DNA of 34,456 nt from positions 1 through 34,456 of the forward strand of contig JAUNOG010000023.1 of assembly GCA_030531185.1 (NCBI GenBank), given 5' to 3'. A program made the position numbers and the translations under genes. A model generated the notes under the pieces. The model saw only the letters and a program-made list of their open reading frames with translations. It was not told the origin of the DNA and did no database searches. Positions within the stretch are counted from its first letter, which is position 1. Each line of letters begins with the position of its first letter. The stretch is from Ruminococcus sp. (GTDB lineage Bacteria > Bacillota > Clostridia > Oscillospirales > Ruminococcaceae). Shown here one piece after another: positions 17,269-23,464 of this stretch.

Positions 17269-17292
17269 ATGGGGGTCAGAATGGGTGTCAAA
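17269..17292 (+). repeat. Imperfect tandem 12-mer beside tRNA-Pro
   Basis: ATGGGGGTCAGA (17269-17280) is followed directly by ATGGGTGTCAAA (17281-17292), 10 of 12 positions identical. It lies in the gene-free stretch 17221-17365, where I see no other structure. Confidence 0.6.
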
Positions 17293-17365
17293 TCCATTAA
17301 AATATTATATACTCATGCCTCTCCGCAAGCATCAATTTAAATTGTGAAATGCAGTGGAAATCGCC

Positions 17366-17392
17366 GTAAAAAAGGACGGTTTTGACCGTCCT
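17366..17392 (-). terminator. Terminator of the XRE/cupin gene
   Basis: Minus-strand hairpin with an 8-bp perfect stem (17385-17392 with 17373-17380), a 4-nt loop and a run of six T. It begins 18 bp after the stop. Confidence 0.88.
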
Positions 17393-17409
17393 GAAAATAT
17401 ATACTTCAA

Positions 17410-17970
17410 TCAGTATTTACGATCGAAAACAAAATAGGAATTAAAGCATAAAAGCTCCTTGCCGTTATTTATGTACCTATGCTCCTTATCTGACTCGAAA
17501 CGGAATGCGTCTCCCTCTTTTACTTCATAGAACTCGTCGCCGATTTTCAGCGTAAGCGTTCCCTTTGTTACTACTATGTACTCCGTAGTGCGATCACCGT
17601 GGGAACCGCTCTGATAAATACCGTCCGGCTGAATAGTCACGCCGTATATTTCAAAATCTCTTGATTTATCCGTCGGAAAATAATTATAAACAGTGTACTG
17701 CCCCTCTATTTCCTTAACGGGAGTAAGCTTTTCTTTATGTACAAGATATGTACTGTTCACAGGAGCGCATATAAGATCGTCTATAGTCACCCTCAGTCCG
17801 GTAACGATCTTGCTGATAGTGCTTACAGTAGGATTGGAGTCCCCTCTTTCAATCTGTCCCAGCATACTTTTACTTACTCCGGTAAGTTCAGACACATCGT
17901 CAAGGGACATTTTCTTCCCCAGACGTATTTTTTTCAGATTTACAGAAATATTTTTTGACAGATAGTCCAT
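17410..17970 (-). CDS. XRE-family regulator with cupin sensor domain
   Basis: A 186-residue regulator. An N-terminal XRE HTH (about residues 7-62, with KKMSLDDVSELTGVSKSMLGQIERG) is followed by a C-terminal cupin (about 95-180, with GSHGDRTTEYIVVTKGTLTL and EGDAFRFESDKEHRY). HTH-cupin proteins usually sense a small molecule and repress their own or adjacent genes. Here no metabolic gene is adjacent on the same strand, so the target may be distant. The start at 17970 follows GGAAAGAGGT. An in-frame ATG at 18012 falls within the loop of the leader hairpin and has no good ribosome site. Confidence 0.9.
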   Translation of the reverse strand: MDYLSKNISVNLKKIRLGKKMSLDDVSELTGVSKSMLGQIERGDSNPTVSTISKIVTGLRVTIDDLICAPVNSTYLVHKEKLTPVKEIEGQYTVYNYFPTDKSRDFEIYGVTIQPDGIYQSGSHGDRTTEYIVVTKGTLTLKIGDEFYEVKEGDAFRFESDKEHRYINNGKELLCFNSYFVFDRKY

Positions 17971-17992
17971 AACGCAACCTCTTTCCAAACGA

Positions 17993-18027
17993 AAAAGACG
18001 CTTTTGACCCATAGATCAAAAGCGTCC
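17993..18027 (-). terminator. Terminator-like hairpin in the XRE/cupin leader
   Basis: Minus strand: 11-bp perfect stem (18017-18027 with 17998-18008), 8-nt loop, then five T. It lies between the promoter and the ribosome site of the regulator gene, so it would end transcription within the leader unless relieved. Confidence 0.75.
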
Positions 18028-18039
18028 TTGCTCGTCACA

Positions 18040-18053
18040 ACTGTTATAACAGT
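18040..18053. promoter_or_regulatory. 14-bp palindrome at the XRE/cupin start site
   Basis: ACTGTTATAACAGT is a perfect palindrome just downstream of the -10 box, covering the predicted transcription start. This is a natural operator position for autorepression by the HTH protein; binding is inferred. Confidence 0.7.
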
Positions 18054-18056
18054 ATT

Positions 18057-18085
18057 ATTATAACGCATTTTTGCATATTTGTCAA
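18057..18085 (-). promoter_or_regulatory. Promoter of the XRE/cupin gene
   Basis: Minus strand: perfect TTGACA (18080-18085) and TATAAT (18057-18062), 17-bp spacer. The predicted leader is about 80 nt. Confidence 0.88.
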
Positions 18086-18217
18086 GCGCTGTAAAAGTAA
18101 ATTCACAAAATTGACTTTTCCGCTTTCAGCATATTTACAAAAAAATCAGCCGCACCGTGCATTATACCTCTAGGAAAAATATGGGATAAAACGAATAGGA
18201 CGCATATTATTCTTACA

Positions 18218-18260
18218 AAAATAGAAAAACGCCTTTGGAAATCAAATCCAAGACGTTTTT
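18218..18260 (-). terminator. Terminator of the small-protein/ABC operon
   Basis: Minus-strand hairpin (18247-18260 with 18225-18239; outer AAAAACG/CGTTTTT stem, one mismatch, one bulge) followed by a T-rich run, 19 bp after the permease stop. Confidence 0.75.
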
Positions 18261-18278
18261 TTCTATATAAAGCTGCTT

Positions 18279-19037
18279 TTACAGCGGCAGATCCTTTTTC
18301 TTAAACACGATTGAGCCTATCGCAAATGCAATGACAGCAATACCGATCGGGAAAATCATTTTAACAAGCCAGTCGTTTGTTTCGGTAAGAACCGATTGGT
18401 AATCGTAGAAAGAACAGATCGTAGCATACTTAAAGTTATCAAGACCGTCTACGCCTAAGCTGCCGAACATAGCGAGCATATTTGCAAGAATAGATTCTCC
18501 GACGAATACTCCACTGAGACCTATCGTATATTTTGCAGTATTAAATATTCCGGAAAACATAAAGCATACGGCAGCGAGTGCAATGCATACTGTAAGAGCG
18601 GATAGATTTATTTTAATGATCATTGCTCCCGTAAGTTCTCCGCTGAGCGCATTATATGCCATTGTTTCCAGAGAAAGAGGATCTACAGCGTTGACTGTCA
18701 AGTGCGCTGCTGTCTGTATAGCAAACATCAGTACAAGGGATATGACCATAAATACCGTCTGAGTTACCGCTACCGCAGAACGTTTTATCGGCGTTGACAG
18801 AACATATGCCATAGAACCTCTGTCTACCTGACTTGCAAGCAGCTTATTCGCGGTGACAAGTACATAAATCCCGGGCAGAATTGTCGTCATCATTCCGTAA
18901 AAGATTGTAAATAACAAGGATTGTGTCATTTCCATTGCAGAAAATTGTACGCAAAGAACAGTCATAACAGCTGTCATCGCGCTCCATATCACCCAATTGG
19001 ATTTAATAGTCTGTTTCAAAAGCGGTAAACTGATCAT
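18279..19037 (-). CDS. ABC-2 type transporter permease
   Basis: A 252-residue integral membrane protein with about six hydrophobic spans (near 17-35, 37-60, 85-115, 140-165, 175-195, 225-243) and no ATP-binding motif. It starts with a cytoplasmic segment MISLPLLKQTIKSNWV, typical of ABC-2 exporters. It overlaps the upstream ATPase by 4 bp (ATGA) and has a GGGAGG ribosome site, so it is the membrane partner of one or both ATPases. The substrate is unknown; context suggests antimicrobial peptide or envelope stress export. Confidence 0.85.
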   Translation of the reverse strand: MISLPLLKQTIKSNWVIWSAMTAVMTVLCVQFSAMEMTQSLLFTIFYGMMTTILPGIYVLVTANKLLASQVDRGSMAYVLSTPIKRSAVAVTQTVFMVISLVLMFAIQTAAHLTVNAVDPLSLETMAYNALSGELTGAMIIKINLSALTVCIALAAVCFMFSGIFNTAKYTIGLSGVFVGESILANMLAMFGSLGVDGLDNFKYATICSFYDYQSVLTETNDWLVKMIFPIGIAVIAFAIGSIVFKKKDLPL

Positions 19038-19942
19038 AATAATTTTCCTCCCTTTTCAATTATCTCGGTGTAATACATTTCAAGCGTATACGGAATATAT
19101 TTTATGTAACGCATATTATATTCTGCCAATTCACAAAGAAACTTGTTTGTTTCATTATCCTTGAACTGAACGATCAAATGACGATATTTGTCGTTTTTTC
19201 TCGTTATGGTAAAATTGCCTTTTTTGATGAATGAAAAGTATTCCTTTTTATTTTCAAAGCCGATCCTGTAAAGCTTAGGCATAGTCGGGTCGTACATTCT
19301 GCGGTCAATGATCTCTATCATTTTTCCGTTGTGGATAAACGCAACTCTGTCGCAGGTGTCCTCAAGCTCCTTAAAAATATGACTTGACATAAAAACCGTT
19401 GCGCCGCGCTGTTTCTGCTCCAGTATAAGCTCTATCAGCGTGTCTCTCATAAGGGGATCAAGTCCCGTTGACGGCTCGTCCAGTAGCAGGATATCGGGCT
19501 TTGACATAAACGCCGCCACAAGAGCCGTTTTCTGTTTCATACCCTTGCTCATACGGCGCAGCGGAGCGTCTGCCGCAAGCTTGAAACGATCGATAAGCTG
19601 ATTGGTATAGCTCATATCTTTCATACCAAGGAGCTGCGCCTGAAGTCTCAGAAAATTGTCGCCGCTTCCCACATCGGGAAAGTCTATCTCTCCGGGTACG
19701 TATCCCACACGCTTCATAATCTCCTTTGAGTTTTTCCGGCAGTCCAGTCCGTCGATCTCACAGCTTCCGCTGTCAGGCTTGATAAATCCCATTAAATGAC
19801 GGAGCGTCGTTGTTTTTCCGCTGCCGTTTGTCCCCACCAAGCCGAATATCTCTCCCTTATGAATAGAGTAATCAAAGTCAAATATCCCTCTGCCGTTGCC
19901 GTAATCCTTGGTCATAGATTTTATTCTGATGATGTCGCTCAT
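19034..19942 (-). CDS. ABC transporter ATP-binding protein (second of pair)
   Basis: A 302-residue ATPase with Walker A GTNGSGKT (residues 37-44), signature MSKGMKQKTAL, Walker B ILLLDEPSTGLDP and the H-loop SSHIF. The C-terminal ~90 residues are an extra domain of the kind found in CcmA/BcrA-like ATPases of ABC-2 exporters. It is clearly paralogous to the next gene upstream: both open with KDYG-G-GRGIFD, share the RHLMGF helix and have the same C-terminal extension. Overlaps are 4 bp at both ends. The start follows GGAGGTG. Confidence 0.93.
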   Translation of the reverse strand: MSDIIRIKSMTKDYGNGRGIFDFDYSIHKGEIFGLVGTNGSGKTTTLRHLMGFIKPDSGSCEIDGLDCRKNSKEIMKRVGYVPGEIDFPDVGSGDNFLRLQAQLLGMKDMSYTNQLIDRFKLAADAPLRRMSKGMKQKTALVAAFMSKPDILLLDEPSTGLDPLMRDTLIELILEQKQRGATVFMSSHIFKELEDTCDRVAFIHNGKMIEIIDRRMYDPTMPKLYRIGFENKKEYFSFIKKGNFTITRKNDKYRHLIVQFKDNETNKFLCELAEYNMRYIKYIPYTLEMYYTEIIEKGGKLL

Positions 19943-20853
19943 TTCTTCACACCTCCGAACGTTTTATCATTTTTATAGAAATGCATAAAATATTCCTCGA
20001 GACTGACCGAATGCTCCTCAAAAGATTTGATATTATACTTTGACGCCTCGGCGATAAAACGGTTTGTATCTTCGTCGTTTACAGAAACGGAGCAGCTGAG
20101 CATTTCGGGATTTTTCCTTTCAAGATCAAGACCGCACCTGATAAACCCGCAGTAATCCTCCTTTTCCGCAAAGGTCAGAGTGAAGATGTTTTTCAAGCCG
20201 TGCTTGACGTCGGCTGCGTCTACTATCGTTATAAGCTTACCGTCTTTGATAATAGCTATCCTGTCGCATACCGCCTCGACCTCGCTGAAAATATGACTGG
20301 AAAGCAGTATCGTCTTACCGTTTTTCTTTTCGTCGCGAATAAAGTCGATAAAAATCTCCTGCATAACGGGATCGAGACCGCTTGTGGGTTCGTCCAGCAG
20401 TAAAATTTCAGGATCGTTCATAAATGCGGTGACTACGGCAAGCTTACGCTTTTCGCCTATGCTCATACGCTTTACGTTTCCCTCGGGGTTCATTCGGAAT
20501 TTGTCCAGAAGGTAGTTCACCCTCTTATCGTTTTTGTTTCCGCGCAGTCCTTGCATCATACGGATAAACTGCCGACCGGTCAATCCCTCGGGTAATGCTA
20601 CTTCTCCGGGGAGGTAGCCGACGTTTTCAAGTATGCGGTAATAATTTTTCGCACACTCGAGACCGCATATCCTTGCTTTTCCGCTCTGCGGCTTTGAGAA
20701 GCCCATAAGATGACGCATAGTGGTGGATTTTCCTGCGCCGTTCGGTCCGAGAAATCCAAGCGTTTCGCCCTTTGTCACGTGAAATGAAACGTCGAATATC
20801 CCTCGTCCGTGCCCGTAGTCCTTAGTCAAATTCTGTACTTCTATGACAGACAT
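19939..20853 (-). CDS. ABC transporter ATP-binding protein (first of pair)
   Basis: A 304-residue ATPase with Walker A GPNGAGKST (residues 36-44), a divergent signature MSIGEKRKLAV, Walker B EILLLDEPTSGLDP and H-loop SSHIF, plus a ~90-residue C-terminal domain. Together with its paralogue downstream it gives two ATPases for a single permease, so the complex may use an ATPase heterodimer. The start lies 1 bp after the stop of a 31-codon membrane protein gene, so translation is probably coupled to it. Confidence 0.93.
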   Translation of the reverse strand: MSVIEVQNLTKDYGHGRGIFDVSFHVTKGETLGFLGPNGAGKSTTMRHLMGFSKPQSGKARICGLECAKNYYRILENVGYLPGEVALPEGLTGRQFIRMMQGLRGNKNDKRVNYLLDKFRMNPEGNVKRMSIGEKRKLAVVTAFMNDPEILLLDEPTSGLDPVMQEIFIDFIRDEKKNGKTILLSSHIFSEVEAVCDRIAIIKDGKLITIVDAADVKHGLKNIFTLTFAEKEDYCGFIRCGLDLERKNPEMLSCSVSVNDEDTNRFIAEASKYNIKSFEEHSVSLEEYFMHFYKNDKTFGGVKK

Positions 20854-20854
20854 T

Positions 20855-20950
20855 CTAATTCATCGCCTTTCTGTATTTTATTGAGACTATAGCCGTTATG
20901 ACCGCAGCTATAGTCGTTATGCCTGTTATGGCAATAAGAAGGTTTCTCAT
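20855..20950 (-). CDS. Small membrane protein, 31 aa
   Basis: A 31-residue single-span protein too short for routine gene calling. It opens MRNLLIAITG, has a hydrophobic span over about residues 3-24 and ends in the basic tail KYRKAMN. A good ribosome site AAGGAAG overlaps the stop of the preceding small gene, and its own stop is 1 bp before the first ABC ATPase start. The coupling on both sides, the start context and the clean membrane span support a real gene. Positive-inside logic gives an N-out/C-in orientation. Function unknown; it may be an accessory subunit of the transporter. Confidence 0.7.
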   Translation of the reverse strand: MRNLLIAITGITTIAAVITAIVSIKYRKAMN

Positions 20951-20955
20951 AAAAT

Positions 20956-21084
20956 CTACTTCCTTTCAGTCTTTTTAGAGCATTTTTTTGAGCGTTCAAT
21001 TTTAATTTTAATATGGTATATCAAAGCGTCTGATATATGATAACCGATTAAAATTGCAGTCAAAGTAATCAGTAAAACATCCAT
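20956..21084 (-). CDS. Small membrane protein, 42 aa
   Basis: A 42-residue protein opening MDVLLITLTA. One hydrophobic span covers about residues 2-24, followed by a strongly basic tail with KIKIERSKKCSKK. GAGGTG precedes the start at suitable distance. It lies 41 bp downstream of the 37-codon gene and 5 bp upstream of the 31-codon gene. It has no recognisable domain. The basic C-terminus suggests it faces the cytoplasm, possibly touching the ATPases or the membrane surface. Confidence 0.68.
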   Translation of the reverse strand: MDVLLITLTAILIGYHISDALIYHIKIKIERSKKCSKKTERK

Positions 21085-21125
21085 ATGAACACCTCTTCGC
21101 TTTCTGTGAGCTTATTCCGATCCTG

Positions 21126-21239
21126 TTATGATTTTTTCAACGCGGCAGCTATACGCTGTTTTTTCTTTACCAACAGCACTACCGTATAAATCACAATCGT
21201 AACTGTCCATGAAGCGCAAAAAACAAATGCTTTTTTCAT
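21126..21239 (-). CDS. Small membrane protein, 37 aa
   Basis: A 37-residue protein opening MKKAFVFCAS, with one span over about residues 4-24 and a basic tail KKKQRIAAALKKS. It has the best ribosome site of the three (GGAGGTG, 7 bp from ATG). It is the first gene after the repeat-containing promoter, about 25 bp from the predicted start point, so it is the leading cistron of the ABC operon. No family is recognised. Small membrane proteins next to antimicrobial-peptide ABC exporters, such as staphylococcal VraH beside VraDE, offer a functional precedent only. Confidence 0.72.
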   Translation of the reverse strand: MKKAFVFCASWTVTIVIYTVVLLVKKKQRIAAALKKS

Positions 21240-21269
21240 TGAAGACACCTCCGTATTTCCTATGACCTT

Positions 21270-21302
21270 ATTCTATCCCTGTAAGGTAAAACGAAAGTAA
21301 AA
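21270..21302 (-). promoter_or_regulatory. Activator-type promoter of the small-protein/ABC operon
   Basis: Minus strand: -10 box TAGAAT (21270-21275) with no -35 consensus. Instead TTTTAC occurs twice in 11-bp phase (21297-21302 and 21286-21291), the proximal copy ending 10 bp before the -10 box. This is the arrangement known for PhoB/OmpR-type response regulator boxes. The adjacent response regulator (22429-23115) is the natural candidate activator. Confidence 0.6.
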
Positions 21303-21335
21303 AAGTGATATTTTTTTGAAAAAATTTTGCACATA

Positions 21336-21376
21336 AAAATTCCGCACATAAAGCCGATATCAGCTTTATGTGCGGA
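21336..21376 (-). terminator. Terminator of the first response regulator/kinase operon
   Basis: 14-bp perfect stem (21363-21376 with 21341-21354), 8-nt loop, followed on the minus strand by AATTTTTATG. It starts 7 bp after the kinase stop and separates it from the downstream small-protein/ABC operon. Confidence 0.88.
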
Positions 21377-21382
21377 TAACTT

Positions 21383-22432
21383 TTATTGTTTTTTCAAGGG
21401 CAGATGCACCGTAAAGGTACTTCCGCAGTGCGGGCGGCTCGCGACGGTAATATTACCGCCGCAAAGCTCGGTAATTCTCTTGACGATAGAAAGTCCTATG
21501 CCGTTTCCTTTTACTAAATTCAATGTGTCGTTCTGATAGTATTTTTCAAAAATATGCTTTTGGGTTTCCGCGGTCATTCCTATACCCGTATCGCTTATGC
21601 TGATGTACAGCTCCGTTTCCGTCTGCCCGTAATTTATAGATATCTGCCCGTTCTCGGGAGTGAATTTCAAAGCGTTGTTCAGCAGATTTATCCATATCTG
21701 TTCCAAAAGCTCTTCGTTTCCGTAGTATGAAAAATCGAAGTCATCGGGAATATCCAGTGCGATATTCTTTTTCTCCATTTCCTTGAGGAGCAGGATAGCA
21801 CAGTTTTTTATCTGTTCGCTAAGTAAAAATTCTTCCCGGTCAGTAACGATTTGACACGCCTCAACCTTAGAAAGCAAAAGCGTATTTTGCGACAGATTTG
21901 ACAACCGCCGCGACTGCTCTGATATCACGCGCAGATATTCCATTCGTTCTTCCGTTTCAATACCGTCTCCCGTTTCGCATAAATAATCCGCAAAACCGCT
22001 TATGGAAGTTATGGGAGTTTTAAATTCATGGGTAAATTCATTAATAAAATTCTGCATTTCAGCTTTGGTGGACTTCAGTTCCGCCGTCATTTTATTGAAG
22101 TTTTGATAGATCATTTCGTATTCGCCGGCATTTTTCGGATCCAGTTGAATGTCCATATCTCCATCCGCAACTTTTTGCAGACCCGTTATCAGCGGGAAAA
22201 GCTTTTCTTCCATTTTGCACAGTACGATTTTCAGCGTAAATCCAAGCGCAATCAGCATAGGGAGGATCATTCCGAGCATATAGATAGAGCTGTTCGTATC
22301 AAAATGAAATACGTACATTCCGATCATACCAAACGACATTACCGAAGCGATCAAAATTACAGCGCTGAGAAAAAACACCCATTTCAGCTGCCGTATTTTA
22401 AAAATATGTCGTTTTTCCTTGCGCTTTTTCAT
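21383..22432 (-). CDS. Sensor histidine kinase (intramembrane-sensing type), module A
   Basis: A 349-residue kinase. Two membrane spans (about 18-42 and 51-71) enclose only ~8 outside residues, as in intramembrane-sensing kinases that detect envelope stress through a partner transporter. A HAMP-like linker follows (~72-120), then HisKA with phospho-acceptor His135 in FTHEFKTP. The HATPase domain has an N box (WINLLNNALKF), a DTGIGM G1 box and a GNGIGLSIV G2 box. It overlaps the regulator gene by 4 bp (ATGA). It most likely controls the ABC operon that follows. Confidence 0.92.
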   Translation of the reverse strand: MKKRKEKRHIFKIRQLKWVFFLSAVILIASVMSFGMIGMYVFHFDTNSSIYMLGMILPMLIALGFTLKIVLCKMEEKLFPLITGLQKVADGDMDIQLDPKNAGEYEMIYQNFNKMTAELKSTKAEMQNFINEFTHEFKTPITSISGFADYLCETGDGIETEERMEYLRVISEQSRRLSNLSQNTLLLSKVEACQIVTDREEFLLSEQIKNCAILLLKEMEKKNIALDIPDDFDFSYYGNEELLEQIWINLLNNALKFTPENGQISINYGQTETELYISISDTGIGMTAETQKHIFEKYYQNDTLNLVKGNGIGLSIVKRITELCGGNITVASRPHCGSTFTVHLPLKKQ

Positions 22433-23115
22433 TTGCCGTCCTCCGTATTGTGAATAACAGCTTTATAACCGAGACCTCTTATCGATACAAGCTCAAAGCC
22501 GCGGCATTCGACTAGTTTATTACGCAAACGGCTTATGTATGTTTTAATCGTACTGTAGTCGCTTTCGCTGTCGTATCCCCATATTTCGTCCATAAGCTGC
22601 TGTTTGGTAAACACAATGCCCGGGTAAGACAGCAGCTTGTAAAGCAAGGAGGATTCTTTTTCTGTAAGCTCCACCGTTTTGCCGTCTATCTCGGCAGAAA
22701 GAGAATCTGCTTTAAGCGTTAGATTTCCGACGGTTATCTGCTTTTCGTTTGCAATTTTTGCACGCCGCAGCAGAGCGCCGATACGCCATTTCAATTCTTC
22801 ATAATCAATGGGCTTGGTCATATAATCGTCTATTCCCGTGGCAAAGCCTTTCTTTTTGTGCGCGTATGTATTCATTGCGGTAAGCATAATAATAGGCGTC
22901 ATATTTCCGCTTTCGCGCAAAGCCTGCACCAGTTCGTAGCCGTCCATTTGGGGCATCATAATATCGGCTATTATCAAGTCCACGTGTTCATGGTCAAGGA
23001 GCTCCAAAGCCTGTTCTCCGTTAGCTGCTTCAAGAATATTGTATTCATTTCTGAGTTTGGCTCTCGTCAGCATACGCACGGAGGCTTCATCCTCTACAAT
23101 CAATATATTCAGCAT
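22429..23115 (-). CDS. OmpR-family response regulator, module A
   Basis: A 228-residue regulator. The receiver domain has acidic residues Glu8/Asp9, phospho-acceptor Asp51 in IIADIMMPQMDG, Thr in MLTAMN and Lys in MTKPID. The C-terminal winged helix of the OmpR/PhoB type follows (TEKESSLLYKLLSYPG, SDYSTIKTYISRLRNKL, VSIRGLGYKAV). It is transcribed with its kinase from a consensus promoter. Proteins of this class bind tandem repeats, which are present before the ABC operon. Confidence 0.94.
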   Translation of the reverse strand: MLNILIVEDEASVRMLTRAKLRNEYNILEAANGEQALELLDHEHVDLIIADIMMPQMDGYELVQALRESGNMTPIIMLTAMNTYAHKKKGFATGIDDYMTKPIDYEELKWRIGALLRRAKIANEKQITVGNLTLKADSLSAEIDGKTVELTEKESSLLYKLLSYPGIVFTKQQLMDEIWGYDSESDYSTIKTYISRLRNKLVECRGFELVSIRGLGYKAVIHNTEDGK

Positions 23116-23151
23116 AGATACGCCTCATTTCTTTTATATGAATTTATAATA

Positions 23152-23180
23152 ATTATATCATTCGTCCAAGTCTGTGTCAA
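23152..23180 (-). promoter_or_regulatory. Promoter of the module A regulator/kinase operon
   Basis: Minus strand: perfect TTGACA (23175-23180) and TATAAT (23152-23157), 17-bp spacer. This is constitutive-looking, unlike the ABC promoter it is thought to control. I see nothing else in 23181-23320. Confidence 0.88.
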
Positions 23181-23324
23181 TGTTTTGCATCAAATATTCA
23201 GACCGGCTGCATAAAAATCAGTACGGTTTATGCATAATAGACAGCAATCGTTTTATATATCAAAATGAAAGACACAAAATCATTTTTGAGCAGGCATATC
23301 GCAGAGTAAAAATACAACTGAGCG

Positions 23325-23360
23325 AAAAACCCGACAGCATTAAATAGCCGTCGGGTTTTT
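23325..23360 (-). terminator. Terminator after the MacB-like operon
   Basis: 11-bp perfect stem (23350-23360 with 23325-23335), 14-nt loop; A-rich on one arm and T-rich on the other, so it could act in both directions. It ends the MacB-like/29-aa gene transcript. Confidence 0.85.
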
Positions 23361-23369
23361 ATTATAATA

Positions 23370-23459
23370 TTATACCAATAGATCAACAAGAATTAGAACT
23401 ATCAAAGTCACATAAAGCAATAATTCTGTTAAAAAATCTATACTGATTTTACTTTTCAT
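23370..23459 (-). CDS. Small membrane protein, 29 aa
   Basis: A 29-residue product opening MKSKISIDFL. It has a short basic N-terminus and one hydrophobic span of ~20 residues running almost to the C-terminus. The ATG is 5 bp after the stop of the MacB-like gene, and AAGGAG sits 12 bp upstream, a slightly long spacing. A strong terminator follows 9 bp after the stop, so the reading frame fills the whole gap. The orientation (basic N-terminus) would be N-in. A tail gene of this kind may be a transporter accessory, but no homologue can be named. Confidence 0.55.
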   Translation of the reverse strand: MKSKISIDFLTELLLYVTLIVLILVDLLV

Positions 23460-23464
23460 AAGCG

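Noticed and set aside
17968-18012. XRE/cupin gene starting at the upstream ATG at 18012
   Set aside because: That ATG lies in the loop of the leader hairpin and lacks a ribosome site; the ATG at 17970 has GGAAAGAGGT at the right distance.
21265-21287. Inverted repeat ACCTTA-N11-TAAGGT in the module A ABC promoter as the main operator
   Set aside because: It spans the -10 box with short arms. The phased direct repeats fit the OmpR-type regulator better, so it is not listed separately.
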